From: Pseudoduganella aquatica
GTDB taxonomy: Bacteria; Pseudomonadota; Gammaproteobacteria; Burkholderiales; Burkholderiaceae_D
DNA: 64,000 nucleotides
Assembly (NCBI RefSeq): GCF_009857595.1
Contig: NZ_WWCU01000025.1
Location: forward strand, 28,023-92,022
Direction: 5' to 3'
The position numbers and the translations under genes were made by a program. Shown piece after piece: positions 1 through 10,925 of the stretch. The number at the start of each line of letters is the position of its first letter. Within the stretch, counting starts at the first letter, position 1. The notes beneath the pieces were generated by a model. It was given only the letters and a program-made list of their open reading frames with translations. It was not told the origin of the DNA and made no database searches.

Positions 1-49
1 CAAGCATGAGCTAGAGGCCCTGGGTACTGCAACCGTTGATTAAACGGAC

Positions 50-80
50 ACGGGAGCATAGGCGGAACCGACGCTCCCGT
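50..80 (-). terminator. Candidate terminator downstream of rpoD
   Basis: Eight-base arms ACGGGAGC (50-57) and GCTCCCGT (73-80) flank a 15-base loop just past the rpoD stop codon. Read on the minus strand, the hairpin is followed by a short, only moderately T-rich stretch, so it may be a weak terminator or an RNA 3' end structure. Confidence 0.4.
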
Positions 81-87
81 CAAGTGC

Positions 88-2334
<2,247 letters not shown>

Positions 2335-2778
2335 AGGCGCTTTCGATTACACAACGACTTGCTTTACGGGTTAGGATAAAGTTCTTGCAACACCGCTACG
2401 AATACTTATACCTTCTGGCTCCTGCGCACACAGGAACCTCCACCGCCGGCCCAAACCCGGGACCGTACTCGGCAGAAATTCTACTGTAGACAGCGCAAGG
2501 GGGCTAGATCCACCAGTGTCCGGAGGCAGGCGCCGCGCCTGGGCGGTTACCGACTGCGCCATCCGGCCATGATCCGGCAACATTCCGGCCCCGGCCTACG
2601 GTGCCGCAGCCTTACCGCCTGCCGCACCGATCAAGAGCCTAACTTACTGAAAACAAACAGAATTCCGAACTGAAACAACAAAGCTAAGCACTCAATACTT
2701 AGCGTTTTATTATAGCACGCTACTTTACAATTTCCAGACCCCGCCCGGCCCGTCTCATAGGGGCGCAGCCCCGTGAGA
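2335..2778. other. Gene-free rpoD leader between dnaG and rpoD
   Basis: No convincing gene is visible in these 444 bases. The dnaG-proximal part is AT-richer and carries a promoter candidate pointing at rpoD; the rest is GC-rich with several potential hairpins and would form a 5' leader of about 365 bases. A 70-codon open frame on the minus strand (2371-2583) has no homology I recognise and Arg/Ser-rich composition typical of a chance frame. Confidence 0.6.
2709..2738 (-). promoter_or_regulatory. Probable rpoD promoter (extended -10)
   Basis: On the minus strand there is a perfect TATAAT (2709-2714) preceded by TGC, giving an extended -10 element. The -35 hexamer at 17-base spacing is poor (CTGGAA, three of six matches). 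The local DNA is much AT-richer than its surroundings. It points at rpoD and lies downstream of the dnaG stop codon, so rpoD can be transcribed independently of dnaG. Confidence 0.65.
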
Positions 2779-4575
2779 CTAGCGGGCTGATAGCTCCGCT
2801 TCGGCCTCCCGTAACAACTGGTCTTGCATAGCCGTAATTTCGCGGTAGCGTACACCAATTTCGCTGGAAGACAAACCGGACGCGAACAACTGTGCCAGCT
2901 CGGCTTTCAGCGCGTCGGTCCGGATCTGGCGGATGGCACTGCTCAGATACGTCTTGATGGCGTCGAAATCCGACTCCGGCTCGGCGGCGATCTCGCTGAT
3001 GATGCCGTCGTACTCGCTGCCCTGCTCCTTCAAATGCTGCGCCAGCGCGGCGAAGCTGCCCTGCGGCCCCAGCGCGATGGCCGCCGCGATCAGCTGGTAC
3101 AGGCGCTCGGCCGCTTCCTCGCCGAAGTTGGTGAATGCGCCCAGGCCCGCCTCGTCTATCGTAAAGGCCAGCGGCGGGTGCGCCACCAGGTGCCGCACAA
3201 TCTGCAGCTCCAGGCCCACGGGCTGCGGACGGCTGCTGCGCTGCGGCGCCCTGCGCACCTCGGCCACCGGCTTGCTCAGCTCGTACAGCTGCTCGATCTC
3301 GCCCGGGCTGCTCTGCGTCATGGTGGCCAGGCCGCGCACGATCTGCAGCCGCAGCGCCGACGGCGTCATGGCTTGCAGCAGCGGCTTGGCCTCGAACTGC
3401 ACCCGCGCGCGCCCTTCCGGCTCGCTCAAATCATGCTCGGCGGACACCACGCGCAGCAGGAACTGCGACAGCGGCATGGCCTCGTGCACCTGCTGCTCGA
3501 AGGCCGGGGCGCCATATTCGCGGATATAGCTGTCCGGGTCGTGCTCGGCCGGCAGGAACAAGAACTTGATGGTCTTGTTGTCCGACACATGGGGCAGGCA
3601 GGCTTCCAGCGCGCGCTGGGCAGCGCGGCGGCCGGCCTTGTCGCCGTCAAAACTAAAGATCACGGTGTCTGTTTGGCGCAACAGTTTCTGCACGTGGGTG
3701 CTGGTGCAGGCCGTGCCCAGGGTCGCCACCGACTGCGGGAAACCCATTTGCGCCAGCGCCACCACGTCCATATAGCCTTCCGTCACCAGCACATAGCCGG
3801 CGTCGCGGATGGCCTGGCGCGCCTCGAACAGGCCGTACAGCTCGTGACCCTTGGAAAATAAAGGCGTTTCGGGGGAATTCAAGTACTTAGGCTCGCCCTG
3901 CTCCATGATGCGGCCGCCAAAGGCGATCACCTGGCCCTTGGTGTTGCGAATTGGAAACATCACGCGCTCGCGGAAACGGTCGTAGCGCTTGCGGTGGTTG
4001 CCCTCCTCGTCCACGCGGTCGATCACCAGGCCGGCCTCGACCAGCGCCAGCGCCTCGTAGTTGGGAAACACGCTGCGCAGGTTGTCCCAGCCGTTGGGCG
4101 CGAAGCCGAGCGCGAAGCGGGCCGCGATTTCGCCGGTCAGGCCTCGGCTTTTCAGGTAGCCGATGGCGTTCGGGGCCGAGCGCAGCTGGGATTTGTAGTA
4201 GTCGGCGGCCAGGTTCATGGCCTCGGACAGGGCCATGCTCTGGGCCTGCATCTGGGCGCGCTGGGCGGGCGGTATCTTGTCGTCCTGCTCGGGCACGACC
4301 ATGCCGCAGTTCTGCGCCAGCTCCTTCACGGCATCGACAAAGCCCATGCCGGAGTATTCGATCATGAAGCCGATCGAGGTGCCGTGCGCGCCGCAGCCGA
4401 AGCAGTGGTAGAACTGCTTGGTGGGGCTGACCGTGAAACTGGGGGATTTTTCGTTGTGGAACGGGCACAGGCCCATGAAGTTGGCGCCGCCCTTTTTGAG
4501 CTGCACATAACGGCCGACCACGTCCACGATGTCGACGCGGTTCAATAGATCGGAGATAAAGGATTGAGGTATCAC
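2779..4575 (-). CDS. dnaG: DNA primase DnaG
   Basis: DnaG synthesises the RNA primers for replication at the fork, working with the DnaB helicase. The 598-residue protein has an N-terminal CHC2 zinc finger (CPFHNEKSPSF then FYHCFGCGAHG, about residues 38-65), a catalytic core with GGRIM, a TOPRIM segment with EGYMDVVAL and FSFDGDKAGRRAA (metal-binding Asp residues), and a C-terminal DnaB-interaction region. The length is normal for the family. It lies between yqeY and rpoD in the conserved macromolecular-synthesis cluster, 194 bases after yqeY with a palindromic repeat in the gap, so the three genes may not be one uninterrupted transcript. Confidence 0.98.
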   Translation of the reverse strand: MIPQSFISDLLNRVDIVDVVGRYVQLKKGGANFMGLCPFHNEKSPSFTVSPTKQFYHCFGCGAHGTSIGFMIEYSGMGFVDAVKELAQNCGMVVPEQDDKIPPAQRAQMQAQSMALSEAMNLAADYYKSQLRSAPNAIGYLKSRGLTGEIAARFALGFAPNGWDNLRSVFPNYEALALVEAGLVIDRVDEEGNHRKRYDRFRERVMFPIRNTKGQVIAFGGRIMEQGEPKYLNSPETPLFSKGHELYGLFEARQAIRDAGYVLVTEGYMDVVALAQMGFPQSVATLGTACTSTHVQKLLRQTDTVIFSFDGDKAGRRAAQRALEACLPHVSDNKTIKFLFLPAEHDPDSYIREYGAPAFEQQVHEAMPLSQFLLRVVSAEHDLSEPEGRARVQFEAKPLLQAMTPSALRLQIVRGLATMTQSSPGEIEQLYELSKPVAEVRRAPQRSSRPQPVGLELQIVRHLVAHPPLAFTIDEAGLGAFTNFGEEAAERLYQLIAAAIALGPQGSFAALAQHLKEQGSEYDGIISEIAAEPESDFDAIKTYLSSAIRQIRTDALKAELAQLFASGLSSSEIGVRYREITAMQDQLLREAEAELSAR

Positions 4576-4652
4576 GGCGATCAGTCTTGTTCTACATCAG
4601 AGGCTATACTGCCGCGCGAGCGATCGGCTTGAGGCTGATCAATCGGCGGCGC

Positions 4653-4733
4653 GATGGCGGGTTACGGCGGCGAGCCGCCTAACCCGCCCTACGCCAACAC
4701 CGGTAGGGCGGGTTAGCGGAGCGTAACCCGCCG
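4653..4733. repeat. Paired GGCGGGTTA palindromes (BIME-like)
   Basis: Two hairpins lie back to back. The first runs from TGGCGGGTTACG to CTAACCCGCCCTACG; the second, after a short spacer, runs from GTAGGGCGGGTTAGCG to CGTAACCCGCC. The second unit is the inverted copy of the first, so the whole element is also an inverted repeat. It sits in the yqeY-dnaG gap. The same family recurs at seven other loci in the window. Confidence 0.9.
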
Positions 4734-4769
4734 GAGCCGCCTGCGGCGCATGGCGGGCCGGCACCCGGA

Positions 4770-5219
4770 TCAGGCCGGGGTCAGCGCTTTTTTGATCAGC
4801 GCGGACACGACAGCCATGTCGGCCTTGCCGGCCAGCTTGGGCTTGACGATGGCCATGACCTTGCCCATGTCCTGCGGACCGGCGGCGCCCGAGGCGGCCA
4901 CGGCGGCGGCCACTTCGGCGGCCACCACTTCGTCCGACAGGCCGGCCGGCTTGTAGGCAATCAGCACTTCCAACTCGGCTTTTTCGATGTCGGCCAGGTC
5001 CTGGCGGTTGCCGGCTTCGAACTGGGTGATGGAGTCCTTGCGCTGCTTGATCATCTTGTCGACGATGGCGACCACTTGCTCGTCGCTCACTTCGATCTGC
5101 TCGTCCACTTCCTTGCGCTTGATTTCCGCCAGCATCAGGCGGATGGTGGCCAGCTTGCCGGCTTCCTTGGCACGCATGGCGGCCTTCATGTCATCGCTAA
5201 TCTGTTGTTTCAAGCTCAT
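4770..5219 (-). CDS. GatB/YqeY domain protein
   Basis: This is a small, 149-residue helical protein of the YqeY family, related to the C-terminal tRNA-binding domain of the GatB amidotransferase subunit. It begins MSLKQQISDDMKAAMRAKEAGKL, with typical downstream motifs such as KQRKDSITQFEAGNR and GPQDMGKVMAIVKPKLAGKADM. Its molecular role is not established; tRNA binding is inferred from the GatB relationship. It lies between rpsU and dnaG, the usual betaproteobacterial arrangement, 134 bases after rpsU. Confidence 0.93.
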   Translation of the reverse strand: MSLKQQISDDMKAAMRAKEAGKLATIRLMLAEIKRKEVDEQIEVSDEQVVAIVDKMIKQRKDSITQFEAGNRQDLADIEKAELEVLIAYKPAGLSDEVVAAEVAAAVAASGAAGPQDMGKVMAIVKPKLAGKADMAVVSALIKKALTPA

Positions 5220-5353
5220 TGTTCGTTCTCACTGGGAAAAATCGTGGCGCAAAATGCGAAAACCCGCTGCGGCGAACCGGAGCGGGCATGCGACTGGACA
5301 GGATGAGCCCGCGGCGCGACGCCGTACTGCCGGGCTATCCTGAAACAACAGTC

Positions 5354-5566
5354 TTAGAACAGTTTCTTAGGCAGTTGCTGGCTGCGGATGCGCTTGTAGT
5401 GACGCTTCACGGCAGCTGCCAGCTTGCGCTTGCGCTCTGCGGTTGGCTTCTCGTAGAACTCGCGTGCGCGCAGTTCGGTCAGCAGGCCGGTTTTTTCGAT
5501 GGTGCGTTTGAAGCGACGCATTGCAACTTCGAACGGCTCGTTTTCTTTAAGGCGGATAGTGGTCAT
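5354..5566 (-). CDS. rpsU: 30S ribosomal protein S21
   Basis: S21 is a small-subunit protein that helps mRNA binding during initiation. It is 70 residues from the chosen ATG (MTTIRLKENEPFEVAMRRF) and ends QLPKKLF, with the basic C-terminal tail typical of the family. An upstream in-frame ATG four codons earlier is ignored because known S21 proteins start at MTTIR or its equivalent. It is the first gene of the rpsU-yqeY-dnaG-rpoD cluster. No strong Shine-Dalgarno sequence precedes the start. Confidence 0.96.
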   Translation of the reverse strand: MTTIRLKENEPFEVAMRRFKRTIEKTGLLTELRAREFYEKPTAERKRKLAAAVKRHYKRIRSQQLPKKLF

Positions 5567-5758
5567 GTAAAAATTCAAACCGTTAGATTTTAGGAAGATA
5601 AAGATATTAGCAGTATTCGGCCAAATTGGGAAGACCTTTGGACGGAAAACCGGCTCAACAGGCCAGTTTCATCTAGAAAACTGTCTGTTTTTGAGCAACC
5701 TTTTCGTCCTGCCAACACCTGACTCCGGCGGCAAAACACACGCCGGAATGCAATCATA

Positions 5759-6967
5759 TCAGACTGCTTGGCCGGCCGCCACACCCGAAGCCCAGGCCCA
5801 CTGGAAATTGTAGCCGCCCAGCCACCCCGTCACGTCCACCGCCTCGCCGATAAAGTACAGGCCAGGCACCTTGCCCACCATCATGGTTTGCTGGGACAGC
5901 TCGCGCGTATCCACGCCGCCCCGGGTCACCTCGGCCTTGCGGTAGCCTTCGGAACCGTTGGGGGTGATGGTCCACTGGTTGATGGCCGCGCCCAGCTTGC
6001 GCAGCACCGCGTCCTGCATGTCGGCCAGGCGGGCGTCGGCGGCCAGGCCGTGCAGCTGCAGCAGGCCTTCGGCCAGGCGGGCCGGCAGCCATTGCGCCAG
6101 CACATTGCCCAGCTGCTTCTTGACGGTCTGCTTGCCCTCGATCAGCTCCTGGGCCACGTCCATTTCCGGCAGCAGGTTGATGACGATGGGCGCGCCGGGC
6201 TGCCAGAAACTGGAAATCTGCAGGATGGCCGGGCCGGACAGGCCGCGATGGGTGAACAGCAGGTCTTCGCGGAAACGCGCGCCGTCGGGCTTGCGGCCCT
6301 TCAGGCTGCCGGTCTCCACGTCCACTTCCAGCGAAATGCCGGACAGGGGCGCGAACGGCGCCCAGGTGTCGGCGTCGAAGGTCAGCGGCACCAGCGCCGG
6401 GCGGGTGGGCACGATATTCAGGCCGAACTGCTCGGCGATCTGGTAGCCGAAGCCGCTGGCGCCGATTTTCGGAATCGACAGGCCGCCGGTGGCGATCACC
6501 ACGCTGTCGCATTCGATGTCGCCGGTGTCGGTGGCGAGGTAGAAGCTGCCGTCGTCCATCTGTTCCACGGAGGCGACCTTGGACGGCATGCGCCAGTGCA
6601 CGTCGCCCGCCGCGCATTCGGCCTTCAGCATCTCGATGATGCGTTCGGCCGAGTCGTCGCAGAACAGCTGGCCACGGTGCTTTTCGTGGTGGGCGATGCG
6701 GTATTTCCGCACCAGCGCCAGGAAGTCCGACGGCGTGTAGCGCGACAGCGCGCTCTTGCAGAAGTGCGGATTTTCGGACAGGAAGTTGGCCGGGCTGGTG
6801 TTGATATTGGTGAAGTTGCAGCGGCCGCCGCCGGAAATGCGGATTTTTTCGGCCAGCTTGGCGGCGTGGTCGATCAGCACCACCCGGCGCCCACGTTTGG
6901 CGGCCTCGGCCGCGCACATCATACCCGCCGCGCCCGCGCCGATTACCGCCACATCAAATTTCGCCAT
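5759..6967 (-). CDS. Flavoprotein of the HI0933/YhiN (BaiN/RdsA) family
   Basis: This is a 402-residue FAD-dependent oxidoreductase. The N-terminal Rossmann motif is VIGAGAAGMMCA, followed by the family signature ISGGGRCNFTNIN at about residues 45-57; the C-terminal FAD-contacting part reads GLYFIGEAVDVTGWLGGYN. The physiological substrate is unknown for most members. The ATG at 6967 is chosen over a GTG one codon earlier because GGAG lies five bases upstream of it. It stands alone between rpsU and ybiB; a GGCGGGTTA palindrome lies on its 5' side. Confidence 0.93.
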   Translation of the reverse strand: MAKFDVAVIGAGAAGMMCAAEAAKRGRRVVLIDHAAKLAEKIRISGGGRCNFTNINTSPANFLSENPHFCKSALSRYTPSDFLALVRKYRIAHHEKHRGQLFCDDSAERIIEMLKAECAAGDVHWRMPSKVASVEQMDDGSFYLATDTGDIECDSVVIATGGLSIPKIGASGFGYQIAEQFGLNIVPTRPALVPLTFDADTWAPFAPLSGISLEVDVETGSLKGRKPDGARFREDLLFTHRGLSGPAILQISSFWQPGAPIVINLLPEMDVAQELIEGKQTVKKQLGNVLAQWLPARLAEGLLQLHGLAADARLADMQDAVLRKLGAAINQWTITPNGSEGYRKAEVTRGGVDTRELSQQTMMVGKVPGLYFIGEAVDVTGWLGGYNFQWAWASGVAAGQAV

Positions 6968-7033
6968 CACTGCTCCGATTCCGCTTCAAAACCGGCCATT
7001 GTACTCTGACTTGGCGGCCGGACCGGCGGCGCT

Positions 7034-7070
7034 TGGCGGGTTACGCGGTTCCCGCTAACCCGCCCTACGC
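7034..7070. repeat. Single GGCGGGTTA palindrome
   Basis: One hairpin of the window-wide family: GGCGGGTTACG and CGCTAACCCGCCCTACG flank a short loop. It lies between ybiB (3' side) and the flavoprotein gene (5' side). Confidence 0.85.
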
Positions 7071-7091
7071 TTCATCATGCATTGCGGCACA

Positions 7092-8048
7092 TCAGGCCAG
7101 GCTGCGCGCGACCTTGGCGACCTGGGCCACCTGCTCGGCAATGGAGGCGGGCACGGCGATGTCGCCGCGCAGCACGGAGGCGATCCACGCGGCGGTGGCG
7201 GCGGCGCTCTTGTCCTCCGGCAGCACCACTTCCTCTTCGGCCGTGAGCTGCTTTTCCACCAGCACGGTGCGCTCGCCATCATGGAACCAGTCGATGCGCT
7301 GGCCCTTGTTGGCGTTGGCCACCGTTTCGCCCTCGGTGCCGCGCATCAGGAAGGCGTGGCCGCGTTCGGGCGCAGCCGCCGTGCAGAAGTATTCGCCCAG
7401 CATCTCCAGATATTCCGGATGGGTGTAGGACACCAGCCGCAGCGCCGGGCCGGCGAAGGGCTGCATCATCTTCACCAGCGTGTGGGTGGAGTTGCGCACG
7501 CCCAGGATGCGGCGCAGCGACAGCATATGGGCCAGCTTGGGCGCCAGCGCGTCGATGGTGATGAAGGCCAGCTTGCCCGACGCCAGCGCCGCCTCGGCTT
7601 CGGCATGGCTGCCGGCAGCATGGATGCCCAGTTCGGCAAACACCTCGGCGGTGGCCACCCGGCCCAGGTCGTGCGGCACGCCGTGCACCAGCACCGGCAC
7701 GCCCTCGCGCGCCAGCAGCAGGGCCAGCAACGGCGTCAGGTTGGCCATCTTGCGGGCCCCGTTGTAGGTGGGGATGAGCACCGGCGCGCAGCCGCCCGCA
7801 GGCGCTTGCAGGGGCGTGAACGAGGCTTCCGCCGCGTCCAGGAAGCCTGCGATCTCGTCCACGGACTCGCCCTTGATGCGCATCGCCAGCAGGATGCCGC
7901 CCAGTTCCAGCTGGGAGACCCGGCCGTCCAGGATGGCTTGATACAGTTCTTGGGCGTCGGCGCGCGTCATGCTGCGCGCGCCTTTCTTGCCACGGCCGAT
8001 TTCTTTGATGAACCTTGCCGCAGGGAATGGGTTGGGATGTGTCGTCAT
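7092..8048 (-). CDS. ybiB: DNA-binding protein YbiB (TrpD2 family)
   Basis: This 318-residue protein has the fold of anthranilate phosphoribosyltransferase (TrpD) but belongs to the YbiB/TrpD2 subfamily, which binds nucleic acid and is not a tryptophan enzyme. Visible features are the N-terminal helical domain (MTRADAQELYQAILDGRVS, QLELGGILLAMRIKGES) and the catalytic-like domain with LIPTYNGARKMANLTPLLALL and LVHGVPHDLGRVA. E. coli ybiB is LexA-controlled; I see no clear LexA box here. It is a single gene, divergent from aroG. Confidence 0.9.
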   Translation of the reverse strand: MTTHPNPFPAARFIKEIGRGKKGARSMTRADAQELYQAILDGRVSQLELGGILLAMRIKGESVDEIAGFLDAAEASFTPLQAPAGGCAPVLIPTYNGARKMANLTPLLALLLAREGVPVLVHGVPHDLGRVATAEVFAELGIHAAGSHAEAEAALASGKLAFITIDALAPKLAHMLSLRRILGVRNSTHTLVKMMQPFAGPALRLVSYTHPEYLEMLGEYFCTAAAPERGHAFLMRGTEGETVANANKGQRIDWFHDGERTVLVEKQLTAEEEVVLPEDKSAAATAAWIASVLRGDIAVPASIAEQVAQVAKVARSLA

Positions 8049-8175
8049 GGTGGAGAGCTTACTACAAGAGCCAGCGCCCAGGATTGCTGCATTGCAGTGC
8101 CGCCCGCATCAAACTGGCAATTCGGCTACACTTATAGGTCCCCCTGATTAAAATAATGAGTTGAGGCACCGAATC

Positions 8176-9234
8176 ATGATCTCGCCAGACATCGAAAACG
8201 TAAACGTTACCAACTTCGCGTCCATGCCGACTCCGTCCGCACTGCACGCGAAACTGCCGCTGACCGACGCCGCGTCGGCCGTCGTCATGCAGGGCCGCGC
8301 CGACCTGCGCGCCATCCTGGACCGCAAGGACAAGCGCCTGTTCGTGGTGGTCGGCCCCTGCTCCATCCACGACCCGGTGGCAGGCCTGGACTATGCGCGC
8401 CGCCTGAAGGCGCTGCAAGCCGAAGTGGCCGACACCATGCTGCTGGTAATGCGCGTGTATTTCGAGAAGCCGCGCACCACCACCGGCTGGAAGGGCTATA
8501 TCAACGATCCGGACATGGACGACTCCTTCCGCGTGGACGTGGGCATGGAAAAGGCGCGCCAGTTCCTGCTGGACGTGTGCGAACTGGGCCTGCCCACCGC
8601 GACCGAAGCGCTCGACCCGATCTCGCCGCAGTACCTGGGCGACCTGATCGCCTGGACCGCGATCGGCGCGCGCACCACCGAGTCGCAGACGCACCGCGAA
8701 ATGTCGTCCGGCCTGTCGACCCCGGTGGGCTTCAAGAACGGCACCGACGGCGACATCAGCATCGCCATCAACGCCATTTTGTCGGCGGCCAATCCGCACG
8801 CCTTCCTGGGCATTAACGGCGAAGGCAATGTGTCCATCGTGCGCACGCGCGGCAACGGCTACGGCCACGTGGTGCTGCGCGGCGGCGACGGCCGTCCGAA
8901 CTATGATTCGGTGTCGGTGACCATCGCCGAGCAGGCGCTGGCCAAGGCCAAGCTGCCGGCCAATATCGTGGTGGACTGCTCGCACGCCAACAGCTACAAG
9001 AAGCCCGAGCTGCAGCCGCTGGTGATGACGGACGTGGTGAACCAGATCACGCACGGCAACCAGTCGCTGGTGGGCGTGATGATCGAGTCGAACATCGTAG
9101 GCGGCAACCAGAAGATCCCGGCCGATCTGAGCGAGCTGAAGTACGGCTGCTCGGTGACGGACGGCTGCATCGACTGGGACACCACGGCTGAGATGCTGCG
9201 CAAGGCGCATGCGGAACTGCTGAAGCGTCCTTAA
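8176..9234 (+). CDS. aroG: 3-deoxy-7-phosphoheptulonate (DAHP) synthase, class I
   Basis: This enzyme condenses phosphoenolpyruvate and erythrose-4-phosphate, the first step of the shikimate pathway. It is 352 residues from the ATG at 8176, which has GAGG nine bases upstream; a TTG five codons earlier is less likely. Active-site motifs of the AroF/G/H type are GPCSIHDPVAGLDYARRL, EKPRTTTGWKG, THREMSSGLSTPVGFKNG and VDCSHANSYKKPE. Which aromatic amino acid inhibits it cannot be told from sequence alone, so aroG is a family label. It converges on the NirD-like gene with only four bases between the stop codons. Confidence 0.93.
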   Translation: MISPDIENVNVTNFASMPTPSALHAKLPLTDAASAVVMQGRADLRAILDRKDKRLFVVVGPCSIHDPVAGLDYARRLKALQAEVADTMLLVMRVYFEKPRTTTGWKGYINDPDMDDSFRVDVGMEKARQFLLDVCELGLPTATEALDPISPQYLGDLIAWTAIGARTTESQTHREMSSGLSTPVGFKNGTDGDISIAINAILSAANPHAFLGINGEGNVSIVRTRGNGYGHVVLRGGDGRPNYDSVSVTIAEQALAKAKLPANIVVDCSHANSYKKPELQPLVMTDVVNQITHGNQSLVGVMIESNIVGGNQKIPADLSELKYGCSVTDGCIDWDTTAEMLRKAHAELLKRP

Positions 9235-9238
9235 AGCA

Positions 9239-9553
9239 TCAAGCCCAGGGGTTGGCGCCGACGTGGGGGGCTACCCCGAACGCTCCCGCCAGCGCCGCCT
9301 CGGCGCGGCTGGCGGGGGCGTTCAGTTCATTCAGGTCCAGGTAGATCTTGCCGTCCTCCAGCTTGACGGCGTAGTGGCGCACGGCGCCCTGCTCGGGCCG
9401 GCCGCCGTCCAGCACCGCGAAGACCTGGTCGTCCAGCGTGCGGATCACCGCCACGCCCGGCAGTTCCTGCCACGCCAGCCCGCGCGGCACCAGCCGCACG
9501 CCCTGCGGGGCAATGTCCTTCAGCTTGCAGATCAGTTTCCAGTACTCAGCCAT
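9239..9553 (-). CDS. Short NirD-like protein lacking the Rieske core
   Basis: This is a 104-residue protein with the two ends of a nitrite reductase small subunit (NirD). The N-terminal WKLICKLKDIAPQGVRLV and VAVIRTLDDQVFAVLD match NirD beta strands, and AVKLEDGKIYLDLNEL matches the C-terminal strands. Between them, where NirD/Rieske proteins have about 45 residues with CPHKGG and CPLHNW-type segments, only GGRPEQGAVRHY remains; the protein has no cysteine there and no Rieske motif. A good ribosome binding site (GGAG, seven bases from ATG) and an intact frame argue against simple decay. It lies about 1.4 kb from the nitrate transporter operon. Confidence 0.7.
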   Translation of the reverse strand: MAEYWKLICKLKDIAPQGVRLVPRGLAWQELPGVAVIRTLDDQVFAVLDGGRPEQGAVRHYAVKLEDGKIYLDLNELNAPASRAEAALAGAFGVAPHVGANPWA

Positions 9554-9629
9554 GGTTTGGCTCCTTCGATGCTATATGGGATCTAAAGCAAGAGGGATGC
9601 CAGCGGTGAAGACGCTATTGGCGGCTCGA

Positions 9630-9661
9630 TGGCGGGTTACGCTACGCTAACCCGCCCTACG
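9630..9661. repeat. Single GGCGGGTTA palindrome
   Basis: A compact hairpin: TGGCGGGTTACG, a short loop, then GCTAACCCGCCCTACG. It lies in the 225-base gap between the NirD-like gene and tsaD, both of which it faces at their 5' ends, unlike most copies. Confidence 0.85.
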
Positions 9662-9778
9662 CGCCCTACCGCCGCCGTGCCGCCGCCCTACGGGTGTGCA
9701 TCGGCGGGCCCCTTTGGTGCGGGCTGCGCCCGCTTTCCATTACAATGGCGGATTCCCCTTTCACTTTGCACGGTCCCA

Positions 9779-10819
9779 ATGATTGTTCTCGGCGTTGAAT
9801 CCTCCTGTGACGAAACCGGCCTGGCTCTGTACGACACAGAGCACGGCCTGCTGTCCCATGCCCTCTATTCCCAGGTGGCCATGCACGAGGAGTACGGCGG
9901 CGTGGTGCCCGAACTGGCTTCGCGCGACCATATCCGGCGCGCCATCCCGCTGCTGGAGCAGTCGCTGGCCGGCGCAGGCAAGCAGCTGGCCGATATCGAC
10001 GCCATCGCCTACACGCAAGGCCCCGGCTTGGCGGGCGCGCTGCTGGTCGGCTCGTCCATCGCCTGCAGCCTGGGCATGGCGCTGGACAAGCCGGTGCTGG
10101 GCGTACACCACCTGGAAGGCCATCTGCTGTCGCCGCTGCTGGCCTCGCAGCCGCCGGAGTTCCCGTTTATCGCGCTGCTGGTGTCCGGCGGCCATACGCA
10201 GCTGATGCGGGTGGACGGCGTGGGCCAGTACACCTTGCTGGGCGAAACGCTGGACGACGCGGCAGGCGAGGCCTTCGACAAGTCCGCCAAGCTGCTGGGC
10301 CTGGGCTATCCGGGCGGCCCCGCCATTTCGCGCCTGGCCGAATTCGGCGACCCGGCGGCCTACAAGCTGCCGCGCCCGATGATGCACACCAAGGACTTCA
10401 ACTTCAGCTTCTCCGGCCTGAAAACGGCGGTGCTGACGGTGGTGAAGAACCACGAGGAAAAGGTGATCGCCAATATCTGCGAGCAGGACAAGGCGAATAT
10501 CGCGCGCGGCTTTGTGGACGCCATTGTGGAAGTGCTGACGGCCAAGTGCGTGTCGGCGCTCAAGCACACCGGCCTGAAGCGGCTGGTGATCGCCGGCGGC
10601 GTGGGCGCGAATGCGCAGCTGCGCGCTTCGCTGAACGCGGCGGCGGCCAAGAAGCGCTTCAAAGTGTATTACCCGGAGCTGGAGTTCTGCACAGACAACG
10701 GCGCCATGATCGCCTTTGCCGGCGCCATGCGGCTGATGATCAACCCGGACGCAGCGAAGAAGGATTACTCCTTCAATGTGCGTCCGCGCTGGCCGCTGGA
10801 CGAGCTGCGGGTGATTTGA
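9779..10819 (+). CDS. tsaD: tRNA threonylcarbamoyltransferase TsaD
   Basis: TsaD transfers the threonylcarbamoyl group to A37 of ANN-decoding tRNAs (t6A), working with TsaB, TsaE and TsaC. From the ATG at 9779 it is 346 residues, starting MIVLGVESSCDETGLALYD; a longer frame upstream lacks family similarity. Metal-binding motif HLEGH and the ATP-binding GGHTQL and FSFSGLKTAV are all present. The possible -10 TACAAT lies at 9741-9746. In many gammaproteobacteria tsaD is divergent from rpsU; here four genes lie in between. tsaE lies about 33 kb away in this window. Confidence 0.97.
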   Translation: MIVLGVESSCDETGLALYDTEHGLLSHALYSQVAMHEEYGGVVPELASRDHIRRAIPLLEQSLAGAGKQLADIDAIAYTQGPGLAGALLVGSSIACSLGMALDKPVLGVHHLEGHLLSPLLASQPPEFPFIALLVSGGHTQLMRVDGVGQYTLLGETLDDAAGEAFDKSAKLLGLGYPGGPAISRLAEFGDPAAYKLPRPMMHTKDFNFSFSGLKTAVLTVVKNHEEKVIANICEQDKANIARGFVDAIVEVLTAKCVSALKHTGLKRLVIAGGVGANAQLRASLNAAAAKKRFKVYYPELEFCTDNGAMIAFAGAMRLMINPDAAKKDYSFNVRPRWPLDELRVI

Positions 10820-10821
10820 AT

Positions 10822-10920
10822 TTGGCGGGTTACGGCGGCTGGCGCCGCCTAACCCGCCCTACGCATCAGCACATGCCCCTTGCAAATTCGTAGGGCGGGT
10901 TAGCGTAGCGTAACCCGCCA
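10822..10920. repeat. Paired GGCGGGTTA palindromes (BIME-like)
   Basis: Two hairpins in mirror orientation, starting TGGCGGGTTACG and ending CGTAACCCGCCA, with a spacer of about 30 bases. They fill almost all of the gap between the convergent genes tsaD and the nitrate transporter ATPase and could act as a shared 3' structure. Confidence 0.9.
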
Positions 10921-10925
10921 GGCGC

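Noticed and set aside
2490..2583. tRNA-like 5' half (GGATGGCGCAGTCGGTAAC on the minus strand) in the rpoD leader
   Set aside because: The D-arm resembles a tRNA, but no matching anticodon arm, T-loop (GTTCGAATC type) or acceptor pairing follows within tRNA length.
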